Assembly: GCA_027449965.1 (NCBI GenBank)
Contig: DAIDKP010000025.1
Location: 1-64,000, forward strand
Length of the DNA: 64,000 nucleotides
Direction: 5' to 3'
Source of the DNA: Acidobacteriaceae bacterium
GTDB lineage: Bacteria; Acidobacteriota; Terriglobia; Terriglobales; Acidobacteriaceae
A model generated the notes under the pieces. It saw nothing but the letters and a program-made list of their open reading frames with translations. It was not told where the DNA came from and did not search any database. A program made the translations under genes and the position numbers. Position 1 is the first letter of the stretch. Each line of letters opens with the position of its first letter. Shown in pieces: positions 1-8,724 of the stretch.

Positions 1-1403
1 TCCTGAATGGCGGCCTGGGTCTGCTGGTACTCGGCCTGGCTGAGCTCGACGATGGAGCTGAGGCCGAGGTTGTAGCGGGTCTGGGCCAGGTCGAGGGCCA
101 TGTTGGCCTCCTTGAGCAGCTCGGCGGTGACGGTCATCTTCTGGCGTGCGGTGTTGGCGTTGAGCCAGGCGGATTTGACGTCGCGCTGGATGCGCTCGGT
201 GAGGTTGCGGGTGCGCTGGTCGGAGGCGCGGGCGCGGAGCCTGGCCTCGGCGGTTTGCGCGGTGAAGAGGAAGCCGTTGAAGACCGGGATCTGGACGTTG
301 ACGCCGGCGGCTCCGTACCAGTCGGGGTTGTAGTACTGCTTGTCGCCGACGGGGGTGGTGCCGAGCAGTCCGATGGCCGAGACGGTGGGCAGCAGCTGGT
401 CGCGCTCGGCGTTGGCGAACTTGAGATCGGCCTGATGGGTGAAGTTGTAAGCCTGCAGATCCGGCCGCTGCTGCATGGCCTGCTGCAGGAGCGGGTCGGG
501 CGTGAGGGCAAGCTCGGGAAGCGGATCGGCGTCATCGACGAGCTTGTAGTTGTTGGAGGTGGGCAGGCCGAGGATGCGGTTCAACTGGGCCATGGCGATA
601 TCGGCCAGGTTGTTGGCATCGAGCAGGAAGAGCTTGGCCTGGGAGAGGTTGACGTCGGCGAAGCTGAGGTCGAGGTCGGAGCGCAGCTTGCTGGCGGTGA
701 GTGCGGCGATCTGGTCGCGGACGGCCTGGCGCGCGGCCAGATCCTGCTTGGCGACGCGGACGGTGGCCTGGGCCTCGAGGGTGTTGTAGAAGGCAACGTC
801 GGTGGTGAGGATGATCTGGTCGACGGTGGCCAGGGAGCTGGCGCCGGCGGCGCGAGCCTGGAGGGCGGAGGTGGCCAGCAGGTTGTTGGTGTGGCCGAAG
901 TCGGTGATGAGCTGGGAGAGCGCCACGCCGGCGCCCATGTGGTTGAGCATGCGCGAGGAGTCCACGGTTCCCGAGGAGATGCGCGAGGCCTGCTCGGCGG
1001 CAACGCCGGTGGCGTTGATGGCGAGGGTGGGCAGCAGGGCGGACCGGGATTCGCGAACGACCTGGTTCTGGGCCAGTGCGAGCAGCTTGTACTGGCTGAT
1101 GCGTGGGTTGTTCTGCAGGGCAAGCTGCTCGGCCTGATGGCGGGTGAGGGTTTTGCCGGCGGGGCCGTTCACCTGGGCGGCGCGCTTTTCTGCGGCAGCG
1201 TCAAAGGCGGCCGACTCGGCATTGGCCTGGGCCGAGAGCAGGGACATGCCGAAGGCGCGGCTCTGCGGCGCGGAGGGCAGTGCGGCGGCCGGGGCTGGTG
1301 TGGCCGGCTTTGCGGGTGGATTGGCGGCGGCCAGGCCGACCGCCGGCTGCAGCAGCAGCGCGGCAGCCAGCAGGGCCGACTGGGACAGGTGTGGCTTAGT
1401 CAT
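1..1403 (-). CDS. TolC family outer-membrane efflux factor (3' end outside window)
   Basis: Outer-membrane channel subunit of the tripartite efflux pump encoded by the next two genes; family members trimerise into a duct across outer membrane and periplasm. Reading the minus strand from ATG 1403 gives an open frame of about 467 codons to the window edge. Residues 1-26 form a signal peptide with hydrophobic core LLAAALLLQPAVGLA and are followed by an Ala/Pro-rich linker. Two outer-membrane efflux repeats follow: the first contains LLPTLAINATG and SDLDLSFADVNLSQ, the second begins near RPDLQAYNF and contains VNVQIPVFNG, all typical of the family. The start overlaps the stop of the RND gene by 8 nt (ATGACTAA), so translation is probably coupled. 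Family is secure; substrate is unknown. Confidence 0.9.
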   Translation of the reverse strand, partial: MTKPHLSQSALLAAALLLQPAVGLAAANPPAKPATPAPAAALPSAPQSRAFGMSLLSAQANAESAAFDAAAEKRAAQVNGPAGKTLTRHQAEQLALQNNPRISQYKLLALAQNQVVRESRSALLPTLAINATGVAAEQASRISSGTVDSSRMLNHMGAGVALSQLITDFGHTNNLLATSALQARAAGASSLATVDQIILTTDVAFYNTLEAQATVRVAKQDLAARQAVRDQIAALTASKLRSDLDLSFADVNLSQAKLFLLDANNLADIAMAQLNRILGLPTSNNYKLVDDADPLPELALTPDPLLQQAMQQRPDLQAYNFTHQADLKFANAERDQLLPTVSAIGLLGTTPVGDKQYYNPDWYGAAGVNVQIPVFNGFLFTAQTAEARLRARASDQRTRNLTERIQRDVKSAWLNANTARQKMTVTAELLKEANMALDLAQTRYNLGLSSIVELSQAEYQQTQAAIQ

Positions 1404-4400
1404 GGATGGCCTCCGAGCCGCTGGCAGCGGCGGCAGCTTCAAGCGCCTCTTCCTTGCGGTGCATCAGGTAATAGGCTGAGGGCACGAGGAAGACGGTGAC
1501 GGTACCGGAGACGGTGAGTCCGCCGAGGATGGCGCGCGCCAGCGGGGCATACTGTTCGCTGCCCGGTTCCAGAGCCAGAGCCATGGGGATGAGCCCGAGG
1601 ACCGTGGCCAGCGTGGTCATGAGAATGGGACGCAGACGGATCTTGCAGGCCTCGGCGAGCGCGACCTTGAGCGGCCGGCCAAGACTGCGGAGAGTGCCCA
1701 CGAACTCGACGATCAGAATACTGTCCGAGGTGACGATACCGGTCATCATGATGACGCCCATCAGCGACATGACGTTCAGCGTCGTATGCGTGAGCAGAAG
1801 GAAGAGGATCACGCCGGACATTCCCGGCGGGATGGCCAGCAGGATGATGAAGGGATCCGAGAACGAAGCAAACTGCGCCATGAGAATCAGGTAGACGAGC
1901 ACGATGGCCAGCACGAGGCCGATGGCGAAACTGCCGAAGACCTCCTGCATGTCCGTGACCGAGCCGGCGACCTTGACGGTGACACCGCGCGGAGCCGGCA
2001 TGCTGGCCAGAATTTTATGCACCTGGTCGTTGATCGTGGTCAGGTTTTCGCTCTTTGGCTGAATGTAGACGTCATAGCTGCGACGAAGCTGATAGTGATC
2101 GACTTCGGTTGGAGTATCAATGGGCACAATGTTCGCGACTGACTCCAGCGGTGCGTAATTCTTGTTATCACGCGAGCGAAGCGGAATTTCCTTGAAGTCG
2201 GTCATGGTCTTGATCTGGTTATTCGGATATTGCACGCTGAGGAAGTAGTTGTTTCCAGTCTTGGGATCGACCCAGAAGGTCGGCGCAATCTGCGAGTCGG
2301 AGGTGAGAGCCGTGATGACGTTATCCACCGCATCCTCGACTGAGATATTCTGCAAGCCCGCCTGTTCACGGTTGATATCCAGCCTCAAACCGGGATAGTC
2401 CAGATCCTGCGGAATCAACACGTCGTTCACCGTGTCCAGTTTGCGCACACGCTCGGCAACTCGCGTAGCGTATTGGAAACCGGACTCGAGGTCGCCGCTT
2501 CCAACACGAACGTCAATTGGAGCAGGTTTCCCCTGGTTGACCACGGAATCCACCAGTCCGCCTGTCTGAAAGTAGACGCCAATCTCAGGAAAGTCGCGAT
2601 GGAATTTCTGCCGGACACGCTGCATATACACAAAGCTGCTGACCTTGTGATCTTCCTTCAGACTTACCTGGATGAAGCCGGTGTGCATGGCCGAGTTCGA
2701 CGTGTAGATCGAGGACAGATCCGGCGTGACACCGATGTTGGTCACGATCATGTTCATGTCCTCTTTGCTCACAATGTGGCGAATGTCGTTTTCCATCATC
2801 GCCGCATACTCGTCGGTTACTTCCAGACGTGTTCCCGGTGGAGCTTTGAAGTTGATCACAAACTGACCAGGATCGGTACGCGGAAAGAATGCCTTGCCCA
2901 GAACCGGGAAAAGCCCGAAGCTGACCACGACAAAGGTGGAAAAGCCCAGCACCACCAGCACCGGCCGATCCAGACAGACCACAATCGCCTTGTCGTAGGC
3001 ATGTTGCAGGCGGTCAAACTGCGCGTTGAAGCCCTTGACGATGCGCTGGAATAGGCTGATCTTTTCCGGCGACCCCTTGTGGTGATGGACGGAATGCTCC
3101 GTTTCGGCCAGACCCTCTTCGGCTTCTTTCGCGTTGTGCGCGTGATGGCCGACGTTCTTGATGAAGGTGGCGCAGAAGAGCGGCACAACCGTCATGGCGA
3201 CCACGTACGACGAGAGCAGCGCCAGCACTACGGCCAGAGCCAGCGCCGTGAACAGATATTTGCTCACGCCAACCAACAGGATCACGGGAAAGAAGACGAT
3301 ACTTGTGCTGGCAGTTGCCGCCAATACGGCAAGCTGTACTTCCTTGCCGCCATTCACCGCCGCATCCCGAGGACTCTCCCCGAGTTCCATGTGGCGGAAG
3401 ATGTTTTCGAGCACCACCACCGAGTTATCAATCAGTCGAGACAGCGCCAGCGCAATGCCGCCCAGCACCATCGTGTTGATCGTGCTTCCGCCCAGACTCA
3501 GCGCAATGAAGGCCGTCAACGCCGAGATCGGAATGGACAGCATCACCGAGATCGTCGCGCGGAAGTTGCCCAGGAAGAGCAGAATCATGATCGCCGTCAG
3601 CACCAGACCGATTGTGCCTTCGTTGATCACGTTCTTCACTGCGATCTTCACAAAAACCGACTGATCGAAGACCACCGCTGTCTTCAATTGCTCCGGCACA
3701 TCCAGCAGATGCTTGATCGCTTCGCGAATGCCATTCACGATGGCGATGGTGTTGGAACCTCCGCCCTGCTTCAGGATCGGAATATAGACCGAGTGCTGAC
3801 CATCCACGCGCACAATGTTGTACTGCAATGCGCCGGAGTCTTCTGCCTTGCCGATATCACGCACTCGCACCACCGACTTCACCGTGGGTGAAATATCGCT
3901 TTTCACCGGCATATCATTCATCCGCTGAACGATATCTTCCTGGCTGTTGGCGTAAATGTTGTAGTCGAGTGTGCCGATGCGCACATCGCCGGCGGGCAGG
4001 ATCAGGTTCGTCGCATTGATCGCCTTCACCACATCCATCACGGACATCTCATGTGCTTCCAGCTTCAGCGGATCGACATAAATCTGAATCTGACGATACG
4101 TGCCACCATACGGCTGCGGCACGGATGCGCCCGGCACGTTGGCCACCTGATTGCGCACCTCAAACTGCGCCAGATCCTTGAGCTGAACCTCATTCAGCCC
4201 TTTGCCTTCCAGCGTAATCAGACATACCGGCAAGTTCGAGGCGTCAAACGGAAGCACCACCGGCGGCAGGGTTCCCGGCGGCAGACGCCGCAAGTCCGCC
4301 AGCGCCAGACCAGAGATGCTGCTCACCGCCGCATTGGGATCTGTGCCCGGCTGAAAATAAACCTTGATGAGACTCACGCCCGTCAGCGAGCGAGACTCGA

Positions 4401-4632
4401 TGTGTTCAATATTGCTACCCAGCGTGAAAAACCGCTCATATGTATCGGTAATGTCGGCTTCGATCTGCTGTGGCGGCATACCCGAGTAAAACGTTGCCAC
4501 CACCACCACCGGAATATTGATCTCCGGAAACAGATCTACCGGCATTCTGGCGACCGTGGTGATGCCCACTACCACGATCATCAAACAGAACATCAGAATG
4601 AAAAAGGGATATCGAATGGCAAACGAGGACAT
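1396..4632 (-). CDS. RND efflux transporter, permease subunit (HAE1/AcrB-like)
   Basis: Inner-membrane proton-driven pump of the tripartite system, 1078 aa, close to AcrB size. It has the usual layout: TM1 at residues 8-28, periplasmic porter loops at about 30-335 and 560-870, and two six-helix membrane halves. The proton-relay residues are unusual: TM4 reads LIDNSVV at 400-406, where AcrB has LVDDAIV, so the second Asp is Asn403. The helix that carries Lys940 in AcrB reads VTSDSILIVEF, with Ser969 at the Lys position. A His-rich cytoplasmic loop lies at about 494-519. The ATG shares one base with the adaptor stop (TAATG). Drug, solvent or metal substrate cannot be told from sequence; the altered relay suggests a distinct subfamily. 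Confidence 0.95.
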   Translation of the reverse strand: MSSFAIRYPFFILMFCLMIVVVGITTVARMPVDLFPEINIPVVVVATFYSGMPPQQIEADITDTYERFFTLGSNIEHIESRSLTGVSLIKVYFQPGTDPNAAVSSISGLALADLRRLPPGTLPPVVLPFDASNLPVCLITLEGKGLNEVQLKDLAQFEVRNQVANVPGASVPQPYGGTYRQIQIYVDPLKLEAHEMSVMDVVKAINATNLILPAGDVRIGTLDYNIYANSQEDIVQRMNDMPVKSDISPTVKSVVRVRDIGKAEDSGALQYNIVRVDGQHSVYIPILKQGGGSNTIAIVNGIREAIKHLLDVPEQLKTAVVFDQSVFVKIAVKNVINEGTIGLVLTAIMILLFLGNFRATISVMLSIPISALTAFIALSLGGSTINTMVLGGIALALSRLIDNSVVVLENIFRHMELGESPRDAAVNGGKEVQLAVLAATASTSIVFFPVILLVGVSKYLFTALALAVVLALLSSYVVAMTVVPLFCATFIKNVGHHAHNAKEAEEGLAETEHSVHHHKGSPEKISLFQRIVKGFNAQFDRLQHAYDKAIVVCLDRPVLVVLGFSTFVVVSFGLFPVLGKAFFPRTDPGQFVINFKAPPGTRLEVTDEYAAMMENDIRHIVSKEDMNMIVTNIGVTPDLSSIYTSNSAMHTGFIQVSLKEDHKVSSFVYMQRVRQKFHRDFPEIGVYFQTGGLVDSVVNQGKPAPIDVRVGSGDLESGFQYATRVAERVRKLDTVNDVLIPQDLDYPGLRLDINREQAGLQNISVEDAVDNVITALTSDSQIAPTFWVDPKTGNNYFLSVQYPNNQIKTMTDFKEIPLRSRDNKNYAPLESVANIVPIDTPTEVDHYQLRRSYDVYIQPKSENLTTINDQVHKILASMPAPRGVTVKVAGSVTDMQEVFGSFAIGLVLAIVLVYLILMAQFASFSDPFIILLAIPPGMSGVILFLLLTHTTLNVMSLMGVIMMTGIVTSDSILIVEFVGTLRSLGRPLKVALAEACKIRLRPILMTTLATVLGLIPMALALEPGSEQYAPLARAILGGLTVSGTVTVFLVPSAYYLMHRKEEALEAAAAASGSEAIHD

Positions 4633-5876
4633 TAGTTGCCGTCCTCCTGCGCCGTGGTCGGAATGAAAGCAGGATGCGGATCGATCAGATCCCCTTCGCG
4701 ATAATTATCCTGGCCGGCGGCAATCACCTTTTCGCCCGGCTTCACTCCGCCATCGACAATCTCTGTCCTGTTTGGCGTCTCGATGCCCAAATGCACAATC
4801 CGCTTCTCCACATGATTTGTCTTATCCAGCACCAGGATGTAGTAGCTGTTACCCGAAGTCACCACCGCCTGCGCTGGAACGTAAATGGCATCATGCTTCG
4901 TCTTCAAATAGAACGTTGTTTCCGCATACATGCCCGGCGTCAGAGTCAGCTTCGGATTCGGCACGTCGACTTCGGTCAGCATGGTGCGCGTCGAAGGATC
5001 CAGCGCTCGGGTAAAGCGAATGATCTTGCCCGGAAAAATCTTCCCGGTCGCATCCACATGCACATTCACTTTGCCGCCAAGATCGATGTAGGGGACATCG
5101 GACTCTGGCACCGGCATGCGGAGTCGCAGCAGGTCGCTTTGTGCCACCTTCACCACCGGCATTGACTCTGTGTTCGTACTGGTTCCGCTTGAGCTTGTTC
5201 CAGCCGGTACCAGCGTACCTGTATCCGCATAGCGGAAAGTCACCACTCCGTTGAACGGCGAAACGATATCGGTATACGAGTACAGCGCGGCTACGCGGTC
5301 CTGATTGGAACGCGCCAGGCTCAACTGCTGCTGCGCGGCTTCATAGGCAGCCTTGGCCACGTCAATCTTGGCCGCCGCTTCCAGATCCCGCGCCTGATAA
5401 TCATCAATCTCCTGCTGCGCAATCAAGCCGGGCCGCTCCTTGGCCGCCTCTGCCAGACGCGTATAGTTCAGGTGAATCGCGCGGTACGCCGCATCCGCAT
5501 GAGCCACTTCGTCCTTTTCGCGGATGACCTGGGCCTGCGCGTGCTGCACAGCGGCCTTGGTTTCGGCCAACTGGTCGCGCAACTCCGGCACTTCCAGCTT
5601 CGCCATCACCTCATTCGTGTGCACAATATCGCCGATATCCACCTTGATCCAGCGCACATACCCGGACACCTTGGCGTGGACATCGACATTCTGATAGGGG
5701 ATGAACTGGCCGGCCACCTGAAGCTGCGCCGTCAGGTCGCCCTGCTTGGCCACTGCCACCGGTGCTGTCAACGCCTTCTCCGGCGCCTCAGCCGGTTTGC
5801 GGCTGCGGATCACCGCCACCGTCACAATCGCCACGACAATCAACAGCACAATCCAGAAAGAACGCTTGCGAAACAC
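4632..5876 (-). CDS. HlyD/AcrA-family periplasmic adaptor (membrane fusion protein)
   Basis: Bridges the RND pump and the TolC-like channel. I place the start at GTG 5876, which has a good ribosome site (AAAGGTGG) five bases upstream; a TTG at 5891 would put that site inside the gene. The product is 414 aa. It has an uncleaved N-terminal membrane anchor (FWIVLLIVVAIVTVAVI), a biotinyl-lipoyl-like segment (VDVHAKVSGYVRWIKVDIGD), an alpha-helical hairpin at about 90-200, the returning lipoyl half (TDIVSPFNGVVTFRYADTGTLV), then beta-barrel and membrane-proximal domains. A Ser/Thr-rich insertion follows the second lipoyl half. It is the first gene of the adaptor-pump-channel operon, and a 17-bp palindrome upstream is the likely operator. 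Confidence 0.93.
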   Translation of the reverse strand: MFRKRSFWIVLLIVVAIVTVAVIRSRKPAEAPEKALTAPVAVAKQGDLTAQLQVAGQFIPYQNVDVHAKVSGYVRWIKVDIGDIVHTNEVMAKLEVPELRDQLAETKAAVQHAQAQVIREKDEVAHADAAYRAIHLNYTRLAEAAKERPGLIAQQEIDDYQARDLEAAAKIDVAKAAYEAAQQQLSLARSNQDRVAALYSYTDIVSPFNGVVTFRYADTGTLVPAGTSSSGTSTNTESMPVVKVAQSDLLRLRMPVPESDVPYIDLGGKVNVHVDATGKIFPGKIIRFTRALDPSTRTMLTEVDVPNPKLTLTPGMYAETTFYLKTKHDAIYVPAQAVVTSGNSYYILVLDKTNHVEKRIVHLGIETPNRTEIVDGGVKPGEKVIAAGQDNYREGDLIDPHPAFIPTTAQEDGN

Positions 5877-5931
5877 GTGTCCACCTTTCAAAAGCGGGAA
5901 TGAAAACTTGCAGAAATTGATGCGACTGGAT

Positions 5932-5948
5932 GCAGATACCGTATCTGC
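5932..5948. promoter_or_regulatory. Perfect 17-bp palindrome, probable operator of the efflux operon
   Basis: GCAGATAC-C-GTATCTGC is a perfect inverted repeat with 8-bp arms and a 1-bp centre, 56 bp upstream of the adaptor start. Perfect dyads of this size in front of RND operons are usually bound by TetR- or MarR-family repressors. No such regulator gene lies in this window, so the cognate protein is unknown. Confidence 0.6.
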
Positions 5949-5978
5949 CGGGGCCGCGAACGCTACACCGTTGGCGAC

Positions 5979-6395
5979 CTAAGCCAGCGCGGGCGGCGGT
6001 GGGCGCGGCAGACTCAGGCGACATGCCGCTGCGCGCTCAACGGGGACCCTGCCGGAGCCGACAACCAGACTCGACGGGAATAACATGGCCAGATTCCCTG
6101 GCGCCATCACCGCCTCAGCCACTCCACCAGACACCTGAGGCGCAGCAGATCGAATGACCCGGCCAGCCAGCAAACCGCTGCGATCCAGACACGCCCGATG
6201 AGCCAGCAGACGGGTCGGCGGAATCGCGTGATGCGCCACTCTTTGAGGCGAGTAGAGAGAGGCCTTGTAAGCCACTCCCCACGCCACCACCGAAAGCGCA
6301 AGCAACACCGCCAAAGCGCGCCATGCACTCAGGCCGCTGACTTCTCGCCCGGTCGTGATCCTCATCATGCCGCTCTGGTGCTGCTCACTGCTCAT
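5979..6395 (-). CDS. Small single-span membrane protein, function unknown
   Basis: 138 aa; not a family I can name. Residues 23-47 form one clear transmembrane helix (WRALAVLLALSVVAWGVAY), followed by a soluble part containing YKASLYSP and a Pro-rich C-terminus ending PRPPPPALA. The N-terminus is basic and cytoplasmic, so the soluble part would face the periplasm. It lies upstream of the efflux operon on the same strand, separated by about 100 bp that contain the palindrome, so it is probably a separate unit. The ribosome site before the ATG is weak; a second ATG pair about 10 codons in is an alternative start. The hydrophobic segment and sustained frame argue that it is real. Confidence 0.6.
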   Translation of the reverse strand: MSSEQHQSGMMRITTGREVSGLSAWRALAVLLALSVVAWGVAYKASLYSPQRVAHHAIPPTRLLAHRACLDRSGLLAGRVIRSAAPQVSGGVAEAVMAPGNLAMLFPSSLVVGSGRVPVERAAACRLSLPRPPPPALA

Positions 6396-6797
6396 AGGCT
6401 GTCTCTGTTCATGCTGCGACAGGCTTGGTCACTCCATCACCCCGGACCCTGGGCCTGCTGCATTTGTCTGCTCTACGTTGGGAAGCCAGCGCTTGCTTCC
6501 GGGATAGCCGGAGCTTCGCGATGCAAACCACTTTCTTTTGCTGAAGGTTCCGATGCCCAGACCCGGGAAAGCGTTGCATCTCTGCTGTCATTTTCATTGC
6601 AGCATCACAATTGCACCGGAGACAATGCACCCGGAAGGCGAAAAATGCGCCTGGAATATCCGATTCGGATTGAATTTCTGATCGAAGACGACCGACCCTA
6701 CCCCGATTCCTGGCAGCCGAATCCGGACCGGCGATGACGCACGGAATTTCCGAGTCTCTGGCCCTGAAGCATGGCTCGCCAGCCAGTCGCAGCGTGG
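6396..6797. other. Intergenic region between small membrane protein and cytochrome operon
   Basis: About 400 bp with no convincing gene. It holds a short plus-strand ORF (6645-6737, listed separately) and must carry the promoter of the minus-strand small membrane protein. I see no strong terminator hairpin behind the NapC-like gene that ends at 6798. Confidence 0.5.
6645..6737 (+). CDS. Possible 30-aa small protein
   Basis: ATG at 6645 preceded by GGAAGGCGAAAA, a plausible ribosome site. The peptide is charged and contains RIEFLIEDDRPYPDSW, so it is not low-complexity. It lies antisense to nothing and points toward the 3' end of the cytochrome operon. The only support is the ribosome site and composition; it may be chance. 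Confidence 0.2.
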   Translation: MRLEYPIRIEFLIEDDRPYPDSWQPNPDRR

Positions 6798-8228
6798 CTA
6801 CTGCACGCCCAGGTCGGCAAGCTGCCTGCGATTGGTATCGTCAATCGTCAGCACATTGTGGCAGGTGGAGCAGTCGCTTGCAATCGACTTGCCCGAAGCC
6901 GTGTTATGGCTGCCATCATGGCAGCGCGTGCACCCCGGGTAGTCGTTGTGGCCCAGATTATTCGGATGCGTGCCCCAGGTGACCTTCATGAATGGGAAGA
7001 TATTCTGGCTCCACAGCACGGTCAGTTGACTGGCTGCCTGCGTAATTTTGTATGAGTCGGCCTGCCAGGTCTGCGGATAGTTCGTCTGATAGAACCGGGC
7101 AAGGTTAGCGGCAATCTCCTGCTGCGCCTGCTGCCTGCTGGCGTAGGGGGCCTTCAGCAAAGCGATCGACTCCTTATGGATATAAGGAAGGTCCGGACTG
7201 ATCGCCCCAGCCAGCATACTCTTGTCCACGGCTTTTTCCGGCGTCTCAAACGAGTGGGCCACGCGGTTATGGCAGTCCGTGCAGTCCATCGTCCGGCGAA
7301 TGCCCGTCATGGCGGTTTTGCGGTCGGTGTCCAGGAACTCGGTCACGGCGCCGTTCGCTTCGGTTTTGGCCACGTAATGGATGGTCTGATGCGTGGAGTC
7401 GGTCGAGATGTACTCGATGTGGCCCAGATGCGCGCCATGAATGCCGGAGAGCTGGCCGTCCATCGCACGCCCTCCCACATGCAGCAGAATCAGGCTGCGC
7501 GTGCGAGTATTCTTCTCATCATCGTCAAAGGTGGTGTCCACAAAAATCCTGTCGCCGATCCAGGCGTCGGCGCGATGGCAATGCAGACAGGTCTGGCTGG
7601 CGGGCGGCAACATGTCATTGGGCATGATCGGCGTTGGATAGTGATTCCTCACCACATCGATCAGTTGCCTGGTTCCGTTCACCTTGGCATGGACATAACC
7701 ACCGACCCCCGAGCCGACGTGGCAATCCACACAGGCGACGCCGGAGTGGGTTGAAACGGGATACGCCGTGCCTTCCGGAGTCATTACGTGGCACGTCTGG
7801 CCACAGAACGTGACCGTGTCCATATAGGCGACGCCGCGATAGGTCGCCGTGCCCAGAATCACAAAGTTCACAAAGGTGGCCACCATCACAATGTCGATCC
7901 CGTGTCGAAAGATCGGATCGTTGAAATCAATCCTGGGGAAGACCGGGGGAATCTTGCCGACTTTGCGTAACGCCGAACGCCGCAGCAGCATTCCGACGGG
8001 AATCAGCGCAAGTCCGAACAGAAAAAGCGCCGGCAGGATGAAGTCAAGAATGATGCCGATATACGGATTTTGTGTGCCTCCGTGGCCCACCGCATCGACA
8101 ACCCAGAAACCGATCAGCACAAATGCGGAGGCGGTCGTCAGTGCACCTCCAAGCAGGCTCATCAGGTTATTGCCAAAGAAGAGCGCAGGACGCACCCAGG
8201 ACTCTCGGAATCTCTCGAATGCAGACAT
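6798..8228 (-). CDS. NapC/NirT-like membrane-anchored multihaem cytochrome c (six haems)
   Basis: Likely quinol-oxidising inner-membrane cytochrome that feeds electrons to periplasmic carriers, as CymA and NapC do. 476 aa with three predicted membrane helices at about 27-48, 54-82 and 110-131. Haem-binding sites are at 142-147 (CGQTCH), 166, 214, 316, 433 and 453. The first has three residues between the cysteines (CX3CH) and is followed by V-M, so Met149 may be an axial ligand; a CGxTCHxM first site is, from memory, common in this subfamily. It is the last gene of the decahaem-porin-cytochrome set, 30 bp after the small cytochrome. Direction of electron flow (reduction of an extracellular acceptor or oxidation of a donor such as Fe(II)) cannot be decided. 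Confidence 0.88.
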   Translation of the reverse strand: MSAFERFRESWVRPALFFGNNLMSLLGGALTTASAFVLIGFWVVDAVGHGGTQNPYIGIILDFILPALFLFGLALIPVGMLLRRSALRKVGKIPPVFPRIDFNDPIFRHGIDIVMVATFVNFVILGTATYRGVAYMDTVTFCGQTCHVMTPEGTAYPVSTHSGVACVDCHVGSGVGGYVHAKVNGTRQLIDVVRNHYPTPIMPNDMLPPASQTCLHCHRADAWIGDRIFVDTTFDDDEKNTRTRSLILLHVGGRAMDGQLSGIHGAHLGHIEYISTDSTHQTIHYVAKTEANGAVTEFLDTDRKTAMTGIRRTMDCTDCHNRVAHSFETPEKAVDKSMLAGAISPDLPYIHKESIALLKAPYASRQQAQQEIAANLARFYQTNYPQTWQADSYKITQAASQLTVLWSQNIFPFMKVTWGTHPNNLGHNDYPGCTRCHDGSHNTASGKSIASDCSTCHNVLTIDDTNRRQLADLGVQ

Positions 8229-8258
8229 ACGCCCTCCTTGTTCTGGCCTTGCTGCCCG

Positions 8259-8606
8259 TTATTTCTTCTGCAGCGTGCGGATGTACGCAATCACCGCCTT
8301 GATCTGCGGATCGCTGAGCTTGGCCGCAAAGGCCGGCATCTTGTTCTTGCCGTTTCGGGTCGTGGCGATCAGATCCGCATCAGACTTTTTCATCACCTCC
8401 GGCGAATCCAGCGGCTGGGCGTGCGTCATCTTTCCGCCCGGAGTATTCCCCTTCAAATCTGCGCCGTGGCACATCTTGCACTTGGCGTTGTACACATCCG
8501 CGCCTGAGCTTTGCCCTTGCGCGTTGTAGCTGCCGACAACGAGAAGCGCACACGCTGCGATCGTGGCGAACCCGACCTTACGGAATGCATGTGAGTGGTT
8601 ACACAT
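8259..8606 (-). CDS. Small class I cytochrome c, periplasmic
   Basis: 115 aa mono-haem carrier. Signal peptide to about residue 32 (core TIAACALLVVG, ending YNAQGQ). Haem site CKMCH at 43-47, the conserved G-x-D-L-K-G segment just after it, probable axial Met90 in GKNKMPAF, and the C-terminal helix VIAYIRTLQ. ATG 8606 has an ideal ribosome site (AGGAGG, eight bases upstream). It is likely to shuttle electrons between the NapC-like cytochrome and the decahaem conduit encoded upstream. A hairpin and a promoter-like pair in the 118-bp gap before it suggest that it is expressed partly independently of the porin gene. Confidence 0.92.
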   Translation of the reverse strand: MCNHSHAFRKVGFATIAACALLVVGSYNAQGQSSGADVYNAKCKMCHGADLKGNTPGGKMTHAQPLDSPEVMKKSDADLIATTRNGKNKMPAFAAKLSDPQIKAVIAYIRTLQKK

Positions 8607-8630
8607 ATTTCAGACCTCCTGATTTCTCTG

Positions 8631-8659
8631 ATTTTGAATTGCACTGCATCCTTTCGCAA
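8631..8659 (-). promoter_or_regulatory. Candidate internal promoter before small cytochrome c gene
   Basis: On the minus strand TTGCGA (8659-8654) and CAAAAT (8636-8631) are separated by exactly 17 bp and lie 25 bp before the cytochrome ATG. They match the -35 and -10 consensus at 4 and 4 of 6 positions. Prediction from sequence only. Confidence 0.4.
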
Positions 8660-8682
8660 CAGAACCTCTGCGTTGGAAAAGT

Positions 8683-8709
8683 CGAGGCGGAACAAACGGT
8701 TCCGCCTCG
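8683..8709 (-). terminator. Hairpin behind porin gene (terminator or attenuator)
   Basis: Perfect 11-bp GC-rich stem (8683-8693 with 8699-8709, five-base loop) lying 15 bp after the porin stop. The following minus-strand bases are ACTTTTCC, a short T tract. It could lower transcription of the two downstream cytochrome genes relative to the decahaem/porin pair, or protect the upstream mRNA. Confidence 0.55.
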
Positions 8710-8724
8710 GTTTCGACGGCCCGG

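Noticed and set aside
255-1499. Long plus-strand open frame of 414 codons opposite the TolC-like gene
   Set aside because: Composition is Gly/Val/Glu-rich with no domain; it is the complement of a GC-rich coding strand that encodes a clear TolC family protein.
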